Source: Archaeoglobales archaeon (GTDB lineage: Archaea; Halobacteriota; Archaeoglobi; Archaeoglobales; Archaeoglobaceae). From it: DNA of 64,000 nucleotides. Below the pieces are notes generated by a model. That model saw only the letters and a list, made by a program, of their open reading frames with translations, was not told the DNA's origin and did not search any database. Shown piece after piece: positions 46,243-55,742 of the stretch. A program made the translations under genes and the position numbers. Within the stretch, counting starts at the first letter, position 1, and the number at the start of each line of letters is the position of its first letter. Where the stretch lies: positions 1-64,000 of the forward strand of contig JASFYH010000004.1 in NCBI GenBank assembly GCA_030055595.1, read 5' to 3'.

Positions 46243-47218
46243 GTCTGAGATCTTTGACAAAGACTCCTTCTCCCTCTTCAATGTAGCCAACCCTCCTTGC
46301 TCCGAATTTTTCAACACAGCTAACCTGCTCTTCGGGAACTATGACAAGGAAACCCATCCCCATGTTGAATGTGCGATACATTTCAAGCTCCTCAACATTT
46401 CCAAGCTTTTGTATAAACCTGAAGATCTCCTGAGGTTCAAGCGGAGAGTCTATTACGTATTTTACGTCCTTTCTAAGCCTTTTAAGCTTTCTGAACGCTC
46501 CACCTGTTATGTGTGCAAGCCCATGGACTTCGCAATTCTTCAAGATCTCGAGAATTTCCATGTAGATCCTCGTAGGCGTTAATAACTCCTCTCCGATTGT
46601 CTTGTTCCCTAATTTATCGAAATAATTCAATCCATTTGCCTCAATAACTTTTCTTGCTAAGGTAAGACCATTGCAATGGATCCCGGAGCTCGGAAGAGCC
46701 ATTATAACGTCGCCGGGCTTTACCGCTCTGCCCGTTATTATTCGATCTTTCCTAACAACCCCTATTGCGGTTCCCGCAAGATCAAAGCCGTTGATCATTT
46801 CTGGAAGAGTTGCGGTCTCTCCGCCCACAAGCGTAATGTTCGCAATTCTACAGCCCTCCTCAAGCCCTTTGGCGATCTCTGCAACAACGTTTTCATCAAT
46901 TTTCTGCATTGCAATGTAATCAACCATCGCCAAAGGCTCAGCACCGATTGCAAGCAGATCGTTCACGTTTGCAGCAACGCAGTCAATTCCGAGGGTGTCG
47001 AATTTTTTCATTGCAATTCCAACAAGGATCTTTGTTCCCACGCCATCCGTGGTTATTGCAACACCGTATTCACCCACGTCGATAACTCCAGCGTAATGCG
47101 ACACGAGAATAGGTTCTCCGAAGCCCCTTCTTGCGTATTTCACTATGCTCGTCAAGGAGCTTATCGCCCTCTCTGCTTTGCCTATGTCCACTCCCGCCTT
47201 AGCGTAATCGAATTTCAT
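46235..47218 (-). CDS. purM: Phosphoribosylformylglycinamidine cyclo-ligase (AIR synthetase)
   Basis: The purine biosynthesis enzyme closes the imidazole ring using [55 protein letters not shown] and [11 protein letters not shown] are all canonical, and [15 protein letters not shown] is the glycine-rich C-terminal part. Length (327 aa) is normal. It is divergent from nth and upstream of ogg2. Confidence 0.96.
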   Translation of the reverse strand: MKFDYAKAGVDIGKAERAISSLTSIVKYARRGFGEPILVSHYAGVIDVGEYGVAITTDGVGTKILVGIAMKKFDTLGIDCVAANVNDLLAIGAEPLAMVDYIAMQKIDENVVAEIAKGLEEGCRIANITLVGGETATLPEMINGFDLAGTAIGVVRKDRIITGRAVKPGDVIMALPSSGIHCNGLTLARKVIEANGLNYFDKLGNKTIGEELLTPTRIYMEILEILKNCEVHGLAHITGGAFRKLKRLRKDVKYVIDSPLEPQEIFRFIQKLGNVEELEMYRTFNMGMGFLVIVPEEQVSCVEKFGARRVGYIEEGEGVFVKDLRLD

Positions 47219-47263
47219 AGCCCAAATTGGGAGAACTTTTTAAAAACTTATTCGATTTTCAGC
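47219..47263. promoter_or_regulatory. Shared divergent promoter, purM and nth
   Basis: The 45-bp gap has a single TTTTTAAAAA palindrome (47237-47246), centred 23-24 nt from both the purM ATG (47218) and the nth ATG (47264). It may act as one bidirectional TATA element for two leaderless transcripts. Confidence 0.45.
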
Positions 47264-47893
47264 ATGGATCTCGTGAAGCTACTCGATCTCATGGAGAATG
47301 AGGCAAAGAAAAGAAATGCTCCGATCTTTCTGCACAATGTAAAGCTTGAGCCATGGCAGATCTTGATCGCAACGGTTTTGAGTGCAAGAACAAGAGACGA
47401 GCAAACATCAAGAGCGGTTGAAAGGCTTTTCTCAAGGGTTAAATCGCTCGAAGAGCTTGCAGATATGAAAGCTGAGGAGATCGAGAATCTAATAAAGTCT
47501 GTGGGCTTTTACAGAGTCAAAGCAAAGAGAATAAAGGAGATCGCGGAATTGCTTAAAAATAGAAAATTTCCAGAATCCATGGAAGAGCTTTTAGCATTGC
47601 CCGGAGTTGGAAGAAAGACCGCAAACATAGTCTTAGCTTACATGGGGAAGCCAGCGATTGCAGTCGATACCCATGTGCACAGAATTGCCAACAGGCTTGG
47701 ACTTGTTAATACCCGCAAACCTGAGCAAACGGAAGAGGGATTGAAGAAGATCTTCCCAGTAGAGCTTTGGGACAGGTTAAATTCCGCATTTGTTGGTTTT
47801 GGACAGACTTTATGCTTTCCAAGGAATCCTAAATGCAATGAATGTCCTGTAAAGGATTTTTGTAAGAGTTTTGCTTTGAGAAAAGATTTTTAA
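47264..47893 (+). CDS. nth: Endonuclease III (DNA glycosylase/AP lyase)
   Basis: Nth excises oxidised pyrimidines. The HhH motif LPGVGRKTANIVLAYMG contains the catalytic Lys and is followed by VDTHVHRIANRLG with the catalytic Asp. The C-terminal CFPRNPKCNECPVKDFC binds 4Fe-4S. The frame is open far upstream across purM, but ATG 47264 gives the normal 209-residue protein. Confidence 0.95.
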   Translation: MDLVKLLDLMENEAKKRNAPIFLHNVKLEPWQILIATVLSARTRDEQTSRAVERLFSRVKSLEELADMKAEEIENLIKSVGFYRVKAKRIKEIAELLKNRKFPESMEELLALPGVGRKTANIVLAYMGKPAIAVDTHVHRIANRLGLVNTRKPEQTEEGLKKIFPVELWDRLNSAFVGFGQTLCFPRNPKCNECPVKDFCKSFALRKDF

Positions 47894-47914
47894 TTTAAAT
47901 GCAAAATAAAGAGC

Positions 47915-48673
47915 ATGAAAGTTGCAACTTTCAACGTGAATTCCATAAATTCAAGGCTTCATATCGTAATTCCTTGGCTAAAAGAAAACAAGCCAGACTT
48001 CTTTTGCATGCAGGAAACAAAGGTTGAGGATAGGAAATTTCCTTCTGCGGATTTTATCAGGCTTGGCTATCATGTCGTTTTTAAGGGCAAAGGGGGGCAG
48101 AGCGGAGTTGCAATTGCTTCGCTTAAGGAGCCTCTGAAGGTAAGCTTTGGTTTAAACGGCGAAGATGAAGACAGGCTGATCTTTGCGGATTTCGGAGATC
48201 TCAAGCTGATCAACGTCTATGTGCCACAGGGATACAGCATAGATAGCGAGAAATACGTTTACAAGCTCAAATGGCTCGAAAGGTTTTACGAATGGATCAA
48301 GAAGTTTGATCTGAGTGATCGAATTCTGATCTGCGGGGACATGAACGTTGCTCCGGAGCCAATAGATGTCCATAGCCCAGAGAAGCTTAAAAACCATGTT
48401 TGCTTCCACGAAGACGCAAGGAAAGCTTATAAGAAAATTCTGGATCTTGGCTTTGTCGATCTGCTCAGGAAAATGCATCCGAATGAAAAAGTCTACTCAT
48501 TCTATGATTATCGTGTCAAAGGAGCGATCGAGAAGGGGCTTGGGTGGAGAGTCGACGCGATCCTCGCAACCAAAAGCCTTGCTGAAAAGTGTGTTTACTG
48601 CGATGTCGATCTCAAGCCAAGGCTTGCAGAGAGACCTTCGGATCATCTTCCATTAATCGCTGAATTCCTCTGA
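47915..48673 (+). CDS. xth: Exonuclease III-type AP endonuclease
   Basis: The enzyme cleaves abasic sites and trims 3' ends. MKVATFNVNSINSRL, FFCMQETKVED, ICGDMNVAPEPIDVHSP and the terminal RPSDHLPLIAEFL contain the metal and catalytic residues. Length (252 aa) is normal. It follows nth by 21 nt, so both base-excision enzymes probably come from one mRNA. It overlaps the convergent PUA-like gene by 21 nt. Confidence 0.95.
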   Translation: MKVATFNVNSINSRLHIVIPWLKENKPDFFCMQETKVEDRKFPSADFIRLGYHVVFKGKGGQSGVAIASLKEPLKVSFGLNGEDEDRLIFADFGDLKLINVYVPQGYSIDSEKYVYKLKWLERFYEWIKKFDLSDRILICGDMNVAPEPIDVHSPEKLKNHVCFHEDARKAYKKILDLGFVDLLRKMHPNEKVYSFYDYRVKGAIEKGLGWRVDAILATKSLAEKCVYCDVDLKPRLAERPSDHLPLIAEFL

Positions 48674-49117
48674 AACCGCTCTAAGTCTCCTGTCCTTTGG
48701 AACGTAGTTTTTGATCATCTTTCCATTCCCCTTTCCACAACCAAGAAAGTATTCTCCCCATTTAAGAATGCAGTAGCCCTTATAATCCCGCTTCAAGTCT
48801 TTCCCACTTAACCAATCCATAGCCTCTTTCTCTTCAAGCTCCAGAACTCCTTTTTTTGCAGTTTTGCCAACAATAAAGCTCCCCTCTATTGAAAGCCTGA
48901 GACCGTCTTTTTCAAGCTTCCCAAAGTATATGCCCTTGCTTTTACTAAGAAGCGGAAATTTGCATTCTTTATTTGCATATATTTTGCCTTTTCCTTGAAT
49001 AGAGAGATCAAGATCGACTTCAGCTTCAAACTGCTCCCTGATCAGTGCTTTTATTTCGTGATCTTTGCCACAAAGAATGCTTCCGTGTCGTTCATCTGTG
49101 GGTGAATTCGAAGACAT
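48653..49117 (-). CDS. PUA-like RNA-binding protein, partner of m5C methyltransferase
   Basis: The C-terminal half (DWLSGKDLKRDYKGYCILKW, LGCGKGNGKMIKNYVPKDRR) resembles the PUA-like C-terminal domain of RsmF-type RNA cytosine-5 methyltransferases. Here it is a separate gene whose first 66 nt overlap the methylase end in another frame. ATG 49117 has GGGAGGTG 5 nt upstream, inside the methylase, so the overlap appears real. The N-terminal 20 residues look unconserved. Confidence 0.72.
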   Translation of the reverse strand: MSSNSPTDERHGSILCGKDHEIKALIREQFEAEVDLDLSIQGKGKIYANKECKFPLLSKSKGIYFGKLEKDGLRLSIEGSFIVGKTAKKGVLELEEKEAMDWLSGKDLKRDYKGYCILKWGEYFLGCGKGNGKMIKNYVPKDRRLRAVSEEFSD

Positions 49118-49953
49118 TTTTTCACCTCCCTTAAATACTCTCTCCCGTTAAATTTTGTAAATCCGCCAATAGCCTTAATGGGTAGATCGATCCTTTCCAA
49201 ATTTGCTTCAGAATTCCTCAAGATGTGATCAACAACTTCTTCGTTCTCCAGTGGTTCCAGCGTGCATGTTGAATAAACGAGCACACCACCGGGTTTCAGA
49301 CACTCATACCCCGCCCTCAGCAACTCCTTTTGCAGTCTTGAAAGATCAAGACTCATTTTCAGGTTCCAGCCTTTTGCATATGAAAAATTTTTTCTGATCA
49401 TTCCCAGATTACTGCACGGAGCGTCTACGAGGACTCTATCGAATTTATTCTTAAATTTTGCAAATTTTCTTCCATCAAGCATCGTTACCTTTGCTATGAG
49501 CACACCACACTTCTGTATGTTTGAGATCAGCATGTTTATTCTCTCAAGCTTTACATCGTTCGCTACAATACATCCTTCATTTTTCATATACTGGGCAATT
49601 TGAGTTGTCTTAGCTCCCGGGGAAGCACAGAGATCAAGCACAAGCATTTTAGGCTCGATCTCCATCAAAACTGGTGGGATCATTGAAGCGGAGGACTGGG
49701 AAAAAATGACGCCAAGCTGATGCTCAGGGATCTTCGAAAGCTCCTCCACATTTATGTAATATCCTTCCTCACACCACCGCACTTTTTCTTCAAGAACTCC
49801 AGAAAGTCTTTTTAACACAAATTCCAAATTCGCTTTCAGCGTATTTATTCTCACACTTTTTCTCAAAGGTTTTTCGAGAAATTCGAAGAAATCCTTAGAG
49901 CCGTCGATCTGAGAAAGTCTCTCAAAGAGTGGTGGATTTAGATCTTCGATCAT
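49051..49953 (-). CDS. RNA (cytosine-5) methyltransferase, NOL1/NOP2/Sun family
   Basis: The SAM-binding motif is LVLDLCASPGAKTTQIAQYM. The two catalytic cysteines are in DAPCSNLGMIRKN (motif IV) and VYSTCTLEPLENEEVV (motif VI). It methylates C5 of cytosine in rRNA or tRNA; the target is unknown. It ends in NDTEAFFVAKITK, the usual end of the catalytic domain. It lies 4 nt inside the glyA end upstream and is coupled to the PUA-like gene downstream. Confidence 0.92.
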   Translation of the reverse strand: MIEDLNPPLFERLSQIDGSKDFFEFLEKPLRKSVRINTLKANLEFVLKRLSGVLEEKVRWCEEGYYINVEELSKIPEHQLGVIFSQSSASMIPPVLMEIEPKMLVLDLCASPGAKTTQIAQYMKNEGCIVANDVKLERINMLISNIQKCGVLIAKVTMLDGRKFAKFKNKFDRVLVDAPCSNLGMIRKNFSYAKGWNLKMSLDLSRLQKELLRAGYECLKPGGVLVYSTCTLEPLENEEVVDHILRNSEANLERIDLPIKAIGGFTKFNGREYLREVKKCLRIHPQMNDTEAFFVAKITK

Positions 49954-51203
49954 AGAGCTGAATACGCATCACACTCCTCAAACGTGAACTTCACGGTTTG
50001 AAAATCTTTTCTAAACTCTGAAATTGCTTTTCTAAGTTCTTCAACACTCTTCTTCTCTTTTAAAGCAAGATCAATGAACTCCGCAATCGCGATCATCTCT
50101 TCCTCTTTCATTCCAAGTCTTGTTACTTCCTGAACTCCGATCCGGATTCCTGAGGGGTTTGCTGTATTCTCAACCGGATCCCAAGGGAGTAAGTTTTTGT
50201 TGAGCACAATTCCCACCGCTTCTAACTTTCTTGAAACTGGATCTCCACCACCAAAAGCTCGAACATCTATGGCTATTTGGTGAGTTTCCGTAAATCCAAA
50301 CTTTTCGCCAAGAACTTTGTAGCCCCTATCGTAAAGAGCTCCTGCAAGTGTTTTTGCATTCCGAACCACTTGTCTGGCATATTCTTCACCAAATTCGATC
50401 ATTTCCATTACCGCTATCGCATATCCCGCTAAAGAGTGAAGGTGGTGGTTGCTTATCACACCCGGAAAAACCGCTCGATCGATCTTTTTTGCTAAGCTTT
50501 CTTTGCTCATGATCAGAGCTCTTTGAGGCCCAAAAAAGGTTTTGTGCGTTGAAGCGGTAAGCACGTCCGCCCCCTCTTTGAGGGGGTTTGGAAAAACTTT
50601 GCCAGCAATTAGCCCAAGCACATGGCTTGCGTCGAACATAACTTTTGCGTCGATCTTTTCTGCGATCTCTGTAATTTCCTTTACTGGTTGCCTGAAGAGC
50701 ATTAGACTCGATCCCAGTATAAAGAGTTTTGGTTTAACGTCTTTTGCAAGCTTTTCTGTTGCTTTTAGATCTAAATTCATCGTTTCTACATCAAAAGGAT
50801 AGTATACAACCCTTAAACCCCTCAATCCCGCAGCTGAGATCTTGTCATGACTTATGTGTCCCCCACATGGAACAGAAATACTGAAAACTATGTCCCCGGG
50901 ATTTGTTAATGCATAAAAAGCTGCAAGATTTGCAACAACGCCCGAAATCGGCTGTAAATTAACATGCTCCGCATCAAAAAGCTTTTTAGTTAGATCGATT
51001 GCGAGAGCTTCAACTTCATCAATGAACTTACACCCCGCATAATATCTCTCACCCACCTTCCCCTCCGCATATCTGTGCCCAAAATCAGCAAGATAGCACT
51101 TCCTTACAAGCTCAGAAGTCAAGTTCTCGCTTGCGATTAGTGGGATGGAGTTTCTCATCATTTCGTTGTGCTTCCTGATCATATTGAAAATGTCTGAATA
51201 CAT
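49950..51203 (-). CDS. glyA: Serine hydroxymethyltransferase
   Basis: This PLP enzyme interconverts serine and glycine with a pterin C1 carrier, probably tetrahydromethanopterin here. SIPLIASENLTSE, GHRYAEG, FDASHVLGLIAG and the PLP-lysine block TASTHKTFFGPQRALI are present. ATG 51203 (MYSDIFNMI) is chosen over TTG 51221; it is 22-23 nt from the shared AT box. Length is 417 aa. Confidence 0.95.
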   Translation of the reverse strand: MYSDIFNMIRKHNEMMRNSIPLIASENLTSELVRKCYLADFGHRYAEGKVGERYYAGCKFIDEVEALAIDLTKKLFDAEHVNLQPISGVVANLAAFYALTNPGDIVFSISVPCGGHISHDKISAAGLRGLRVVYYPFDVETMNLDLKATEKLAKDVKPKLFILGSSLMLFRQPVKEITEIAEKIDAKVMFDASHVLGLIAGKVFPNPLKEGADVLTASTHKTFFGPQRALIMSKESLAKKIDRAVFPGVISNHHLHSLAGYAIAVMEMIEFGEEYARQVVRNAKTLAGALYDRGYKVLGEKFGFTETHQIAIDVRAFGGGDPVSRKLEAVGIVLNKNLLPWDPVENTANPSGIRIGVQEVTRLGMKEEEMIAIAEFIDLALKEKKSVEELRKAISEFRKDFQTVKFTFEECDAYSAL

Positions 51204-51246
51204 GCGAGAAGCAAATGGCAAAAATATTTAAGTTTTCCGCGATGCT
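51204..51246. promoter_or_regulatory. Shared divergent promoter, glyA and DtxR-type regulator
   Basis: The 43-bp gap contains one AAATATTT palindrome (51222-51229), centred 22-23 nt from both ATGs (51203 and 51247). No Shine-Dalgarno is present on either side. One bidirectional TATA box could drive two leaderless mRNAs. Confidence 0.45.
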
Positions 51247-51804
51247 ATGATCTTCGTGGAAAGAGCAGAAGAATATCTTGAAGCCATATACGACCTTCAG
51301 AAGAACGGTAAAGTAGCAAAAACTGGAGATCTGGCAAAGATCCTGAAAGTAAAACCCGCAAGTGTAACTGAAATGCTTTCAAAGCTAAAAGAAATGGGAT
51401 ATGTGGAATACAACCCATACAAGGGAGCGGTTTTAACGAAAAGCGGTGAAAAAATCGCTGAAAGAATAAAAAAGCATTATAGTATTGCTTCAAGCTTTTT
51501 TAAGTTTATAGGTGTTGAAGAAGGGATCGCAGAGAAACTTGGCTGTGAGCTTGAACACCACATGAATGATGACGTAGCGGACAGGCTTAGCAATATCCTC
51601 TACTATAGATGCGGGGGATGTGAAAGAGATATAAAAAGACTAACGTGTGTCTCAGATGGAATTTATGAAGTTATTTCCTCTCCAGACCCAGAACTAAAAG
51701 TTGGAGAGCTTATAAAGGTTGAAAGTGGCAAGATCGAAACTTTGAAAGGGAATAAAATAAAGGAGGGGATCATCGATCTTATTCTTGTTCGGAGATCTTT
51801 ATAG
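51247..51804 (+). CDS. DtxR-family metal-dependent transcription regulator
   Basis: The winged helix covers about 5-65 ([53 protein letters not shown]). The metal and dimer domain includes [19 protein letters not shown], with likely Cys/Glu/His ligands. Residues about 135-185 resemble a short FeoA-like beta domain. It probably senses Fe(II) or Mn(II). Cys120 and Cys123 (RCGGC) are extra. It converges on the HemK-type gene (26-nt overlap). Confidence 0.9.
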   Translation: MIFVERAEEYLEAIYDLQKNGKVAKTGDLAKILKVKPASVTEMLSKLKEMGYVEYNPYKGAVLTKSGEKIAERIKKHYSIASSFFKFIGVEEGIAEKLGCELEHHMNDDVADRLSNILYYRCGGCERDIKRLTCVSDGIYEVISSPDPELKVGELIKVESGKIETLKGNKIKEGIIDLILVRRSL

Positions 51805-52315
51805 CAATGATCTTCTCGAAGAAAAGTCTCTTCTCTGCAACGATCTCGTATTCAAAACCTCTCGACTCGATCTCCTCAAAAATTCTCGGCATATTGATCG
51901 AGGAAGCTATCAAAATTGCCCTTCCTTTGGGTGACATAAAATTGCGTAGAGTGTCGAGAAATCTTTTAATGGTCTCCAGACCCTCTTTTCCACCATTTAC
52001 AGCCATGTCAGCCCATGGATCTCTCTTCAATTTCTCCTCCAATTCCAGATATGGGGGATTGAATAAGACGAGTGAGAACTTCTTTTTTATTCCAGAAGCA
52101 AGGTCAGTCCTTAAAACATCCAAACCCTTCTTTTTAAGCTCTTTTACAGCATAGGGAGAGATATCCGTTACCAAGAGAGATTTGCACTTTCCCAAAAGCT
52201 TTTCCGCAACAAAACCACTTCCCGCACCGATCTCAAGAACCTCATCTCTCTCGTTTACTTCTCTCAATGCAACTTCAAGAAGAAGTTCGCTGTCTTCAGC
52301 GGGTTCGTAGATCAT
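51779..52315 (-). CDS. HemK/PrmC-related N5-glutamine methyltransferase
   Basis: The archaeal Mtq2-like enzyme methylates the Gln of the release factor GGQ motif. [12 protein letters not shown] at the start, [11 protein letters not shown] for SAM binding and LFNPPYLE (catalytic NPPY) are diagnostic. Such enzymes usually act with Trm112, and a Trm112-like gene is at 12.1 kb. ATG 52315 starts the conserved region and overlaps ksgA by 20 nt. Length is 178 aa. Confidence 0.92.
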   Translation of the reverse strand: MIYEPAEDSELLLEVALREVNERDEVLEIGAGSGFVAEKLLGKCKSLLVTDISPYAVKELKKKGLDVLRTDLASGIKKKFSLVLFNPPYLELEEKLKRDPWADMAVNGGKEGLETIKRFLDTLRNFMSPKGRAILIASSINMPRIFEEIESRGFEYEIVAEKRLFFEKIIAIKISEQE

Positions 52316-53027
52316 CCACGATCCTCGCAAAGTTCAAAGCTCCAATTTCCTCGGGGCGTTTTTCTGCAATTTCTCTATCAAGCTCTAATTTATATCCAAA
52401 CCTTTTTTCAAACTCATTCACGATCTTGCTTAGCTTCTTTCTCTTCATAGAAAATGCAAAGGTGATGAAGAGCTCGAATAGTTTTCTGTTTCTCACTCTG
52501 ATCGCGGGAGAAGGTTTGATCCTTACGACCGCAGAGTCTACTTTGGGCATCGGCCTAAAGTTATCCTTATCTACAATCTCAAGCAACTCCGCCGTGCAAT
52601 ACGCTTTTGAAATGACCCCCAACCGATTGTCCTCGCTAATAAGCCTTTCTGCAAATTCTCGCTGAAGCATAAGCACCGCGAGCCTGAAATCATAGTTAAA
52701 AAGTTTAAATATGAGTGGAGAAGAGATCTCGTAGGGAATGTTTGAAACAAGCTTTGTAAAACTTGGAAACTCGATCCTGAGAGCGTCCTCATAGATCAGA
52801 GTGAACCTCTTGGATTCGATCTCATCTTTAAATTTCTCTTTGAGCAATTTTACGAATTTCAGATCCTTCTCGATTCCGATCACCTTGCATTTTCTAAGAA
52901 GGGTTTCGGTCAAATTTCCAGTTCCACAACCAATTTCGAGCACTATGTCATCGCTTTTCAGATCCGCATATTTAACGATCCTCTCTATGATCGCTCTGTT
53001 CACCAGCATGTGTTGACCCAATTTCAT
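52296..53027 (-). CDS. ksgA: 16S rRNA dimethyladenosine transferase
   Basis: KsgA/Dim1 dimethylates two adjacent adenosines near the 3' end of 16S r[57 protein letters not shown] with the NIPY catalytic motif, and [13 protein letters not shown] are all present. Length (243 aa) is normal for archaea. It overlaps DUF357 upstream by 56 nt and the HemK gene downstream by 20 nt. Confidence 0.96.
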   Translation of the reverse strand: MKLGQHMLVNRAIIERIVKYADLKSDDIVLEIGCGTGNLTETLLRKCKVIGIEKDLKFVKLLKEKFKDEIESKRFTLIYEDALRIEFPSFTKLVSNIPYEISSPLIFKLFNYDFRLAVLMLQREFAERLISEDNRLGVISKAYCTAELLEIVDKDNFRPMPKVDSAVVRIKPSPAIRVRNRKLFELFITFAFSMKRKKLSKIVNEFEKRFGYKLELDREIAEKRPEEIGALNFARIVDDLRTR

Positions 53028-53241
53028 AGATCTTTTTGAGCTCCAAGCCTATTTCCAACCATGCCCACGCCCATATAACGCATTCAAATGCTCTTACCAA
53101 ATCCGCTCTCAGAAGAAAGAACTCCGCATCGCTTGCATACGCTTTTATATTGTCCAGAAATCTTTTATCCCCCTCTAATTGTGTGATCCTTACTTTCAAT
53201 CTCTTTAGCCACTTCTCTGTCTCCTCTTTCAGCTCCTTCAA
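52972..53241 (-). CDS. DUF357 family helical protein
   Basis: The 89-residue protein has the DUF357 core [20 protein letters not shown], then [18 protein letters not shown]. The fold is a short helical hairpin; function is unknown. The start is TTG at 53241, 77 nt inside the nfeD-like gene, and the end lies 56 nt inside ksgA. In many archaea DUF357 is a neighbour of RNA-modification genes. The N-terminus is uncertain because of the overlap. Confidence 0.8.
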   Translation of the reverse strand: MKELKEETEKWLKRLKVRITQLEGDKRFLDNIKAYASDAEFFLLRADLVRAFECVIWAWAWLEIGLELKKIYEIGSTHAGEQSDHREDR

Positions 53242-54481
53242 CCTTTCTCACCTTCAAATTAAGTCCATCCCGATCCAGAACGACGATCTCGTCTCCGATC
53301 TTAAGGTTGTCCTTGGACTCTATTCTCCAGATCTCCCCTCTGACTCTTGCAAATCCTTTTCCATTTTTGAATTCGACTACTTCTCCTCTCAATCCCATCA
53401 CTTCCCCCACAGAGCTTCTCTTTCTCCTGACTTTGATGATCTTTATTAAAATGAATGTCATAAAACCCGCAATCCCAATTCCTATTCCCAAAGCAAACTT
53501 AGGAAAGAAATCGTAAAATTCCTTAGGCATCATAGGCTCTTCGAAGATCAGCAAAAGTCCGAGAGTCATTGTGACTACCGACGCCACCGCTAATGCTCCA
53601 TAGGTAGGAGTTAAAAGCTCTGCGATCAGAAATATGACCCCGAGAAGTATTAAGAAGATCCCGGCATAATTCACATTTAAAACTCCAAGACCCGCAAAAG
53701 CCAAGATCAAAAGAATTGCTCCGACGACTTCAGCCATCATCCCCGGAGAAGTTAAGCCAAAGATCAGTAGGTAAACTCCAAGGAGTAGTAGGACTACTGC
53801 GATCTGGGGATTTGAAATTAAATCGTAAAGCACCGCTTGGATCGGTTTTTCAATTTCTAAAAGTTTGTAATTTGTTGTATTTAGTAATACCTCTTTATCT
53901 GCAACTACAACTCTCATACCATTGATCTTAGCCAATAACTCTTCTCTGCTGTCCGCAAGCACATCAATAACGTTCAACTCATAAGCTTCTTTTGCGGTTA
54001 AGCTAAGAGCCTCAGTAACAAAACGCTCCGCAACTTCTGGATTTCTCCCACGAGCATTAGCAAGATCTTTAACATAGCTTGCGATATAATTTATTGTCTT
54101 ATTCTCCACCGCTGTTCCAGAGCTCGTCACAGGAGTTGCAGCTCCGATTGCGGTTCCATTTGCCATTCCCGCAATATGTGCGGAAAGAAGGATCACGGTG
54201 CCAGCGGAAGCACACATAGATCCTTTGTTTACATATATAACAATTGGGATCTCGCTGTTCATGAATAAAGACACGATCTTCTGGGTTGACGACAGCAAAC
54301 CCCCCGGTGTGTCGATCTCGATCAAGATCAGTTCAAGATTTTTCTTCTTTGCCTCTTTATACGCATTTTCAAGTGTGATGTATGTGCCTTCTGTTATTTC
54401 TCCCGCTATGTTTACAACTCCAATCTCAACCGCACCTACATTTGCTATAAAAAGGATCGCCAGCAATAATGCAAGTTTCAC
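53165..54481 (-). CDS. nfeD: NfeD-family membrane serine protease (stomatin-operon protein)
   Basis: The signal peptide is at 1-17. A ClpP-like protease domain follows (ILIEIDTPGGLLSSTQKI; MCASAGT with Ser92; Lys138 in ASYVKDLANARGR), matching the Ser-Lys dyad of Pyrococcus 1510-N. Then come four to five membrane segments (about 220-345) and a C-terminal NfeD OB-fold (GEVMGLRGEVVEFKNGKGFA). Members cut stomatin-like proteins; no stomatin gene is seen here. The 3' end overlaps DUF357. Confidence 0.92.
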   Translation of the reverse strand: MKLALLLAILFIANVGAVEIGVVNIAGEITEGTYITLENAYKEAKKKNLELILIEIDTPGGLLSSTQKIVSLFMNSEIPIVIYVNKGSMCASAGTVILLSAHIAGMANGTAIGAATPVTSSGTAVENKTINYIASYVKDLANARGRNPEVAERFVTEALSLTAKEAYELNVIDVLADSREELLAKINGMRVVVADKEVLLNTTNYKLLEIEKPIQAVLYDLISNPQIAVVLLLLGVYLLIFGLTSPGMMAEVVGAILLILAFAGLGVLNVNYAGIFLILLGVIFLIAELLTPTYGALAVASVVTMTLGLLLIFEEPMMPKEFYDFFPKFALGIGIGIAGFMTFILIKIIKVRRKRSSVGEVMGLRGEVVEFKNGKGFARVRGEIWRIESKDNLKIGDEIVVLDRDGLNLKVRKVEGAERGDREVAKEIESKDHTIRGG

Positions 54482-54533
54482 AAATTAATTTTGAAAAAGA
54501 GGGTTATATTTTTTACTGCTCTCTAAAATTTCT

Positions 54534-55016
54534 TTACAACTTATAGCCAATCTTCCTTAGAAACTCCTTTCTGACCCTTATGTCTCCTTCCTTCTCTATT
54601 CCTTTGCTCTTAAACCCATCAACAACCCCAATAATTCCTCTTCCTTGCTCTGTCTCGACTATGATCACCTCTAAGGGGTTTGCTGTTGCTGCATAGATCG
54701 TGCAAACTTCTGGAACCTCTTTGATCTTCCCTAGAACGTTTATAGGGTAAGCGTTTTTTATGAATATTATAAAGCTATGCCCACATGCAATTTCAAGAGC
54801 TTTTTTTGAGGCAATTTCTCTAAGTTCAGGATCGTTTCCCTCGTGCCTGACCAAGCAAGGTCCTGAAGCTTCGCAGAATGCAATACCAAACTTGATCCCC
54901 GGGACAGAATTAACAAGAGCCTCATAAAGGTCTTCAACAGTCTTTATGAAGTGTGCGGTGCCGAGGATCACATTGCAATCCTTCGGGACTTCGATCTTAA
55001 CAATTTCGAACTTCAT
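54534..55016 (-). CDS. Adenosine-specific kinase family protein (DUF355)
   Basis: The 160-residue protein has [38 protein letters not shown] and [20 protein letters not shown], then [17 protein letters not shown]. This is the DUF355 family, one member of which was described as an adenosine-specific kinase in Pyrobaculum. It follows the Usp-like gene by 12 nt and probably shares its transcript. Confidence 0.9.
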   Translation of the reverse strand: MKFEIVKIEVPKDCNVILGTAHFIKTVEDLYEALVNSVPGIKFGIAFCEASGPCLVRHEGNDPELREIASKKALEIACGHSFIIFIKNAYPINVLGKIKEVPEVCTIYAATANPLEVIIVETEQGRGIIGVVDGFKSKGIEKEGDIRVRKEFLRKIGYKL

Positions 55017-55028
55017 ATTCTGTCCCCT

Positions 55029-55742
55029 TTATAATAAAAGAAGGGTAACTTCGGTTTTTTCTATGATCTCTTCCACTTTATCCTTGCCTATACTCTTGCC
55101 AAGTATTATCAGATCTGCGTCAAACTCGCTTGAGATTCTTTTTACCTCTTCGCCAATATTTCCAACCAAAACTACTCTATTTGCATTTAAGTCTGTAGAA
55201 ATTTCTTCCAGCTCCTTTTTGATCTTTTCCTGAGCCTCTTTCATTCTTTTCGCGTGGCTTTCAGGTGGTAGCATGGGTTCTACTATACCCAAGAGCAAAA
55301 CTTCTTTTCCCTTTTTTAGCCAGCCCATAGCTTTTTCAGCTTTTGCTCCTTCAGAATGGACATAAAGTAGTCGATCTAACACAATTTTTCCACGGTAAAA
55401 CAGAATTGCAGTATTCGAAGCGAACAATTTCTCAGTTAATGGCATGTATCTCCCAGCGATCACAAGATCTGGCTTCTGAGCTTCGAGAACACGATCGATC
55501 TCTTTTTCGTATTCTCCAAAAACTACGCTCATTCCAATAACATTGTGCTTTTTTTCAAGTTTTTCTATAATCTCTTCAGCTCTTTTAATGATCGGTAATT
55601 TGCTCTGTGCCAAGCTGAGCATTTCCCCCCTCTCAGACAATGTTATATTCCCCTTTGCACTCTTAGCGAAGATCACATAAACTTCCTCGATCTCAAGTCC
55701 CTCGAGATCAACTTCCTTGTTTGTGAAAACCACCGCTCTCAT
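55029..55742 (-). CDS. Universal stress protein (UspA)-like
   Basis: The 237-residue protein shows a weak tandem alpha/beta layout. The first half includes GEYEKEIDRVLEAQKPDLVI followed by AGRYMP. The second half has VVLVGNIGEEVKRIS and DADLIILGKSIGKDKVEEII, similar to the nucleotide-binding end of Usp domains. The role is unknown. It shares 1 nt with the DUF22 gene upstream, so it is the second gene of a three-gene unit. Confidence 0.75.
   Translation of the reverse strand: MRAVVFTNKEVDLEGLEIEEVYVIFAKSAKGNITLSERGEMLSLAQSKLPIIKRAEEIIEKLEKKHNVIGMSVVFGEYEKEIDRVLEAQKPDLVIAGRYMPLTEKLFASNTAILFYRGKIVLDRLLYVHSEGAKAEKAMGWLKKGKEVLLLGIVEPMLPPESHAKRMKEAQEKIKKELEEISTDLNANRVVLVGNIGEEVKRISSEFDADLIILGKSIGKDKVEEIIEKTEVTLLLL

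Noticed and set aside
46676..47893. A 405-codon plus-strand frame
   Set aside because: The first half is antisense to purM. Only the nth part from ATG 47264 is real.
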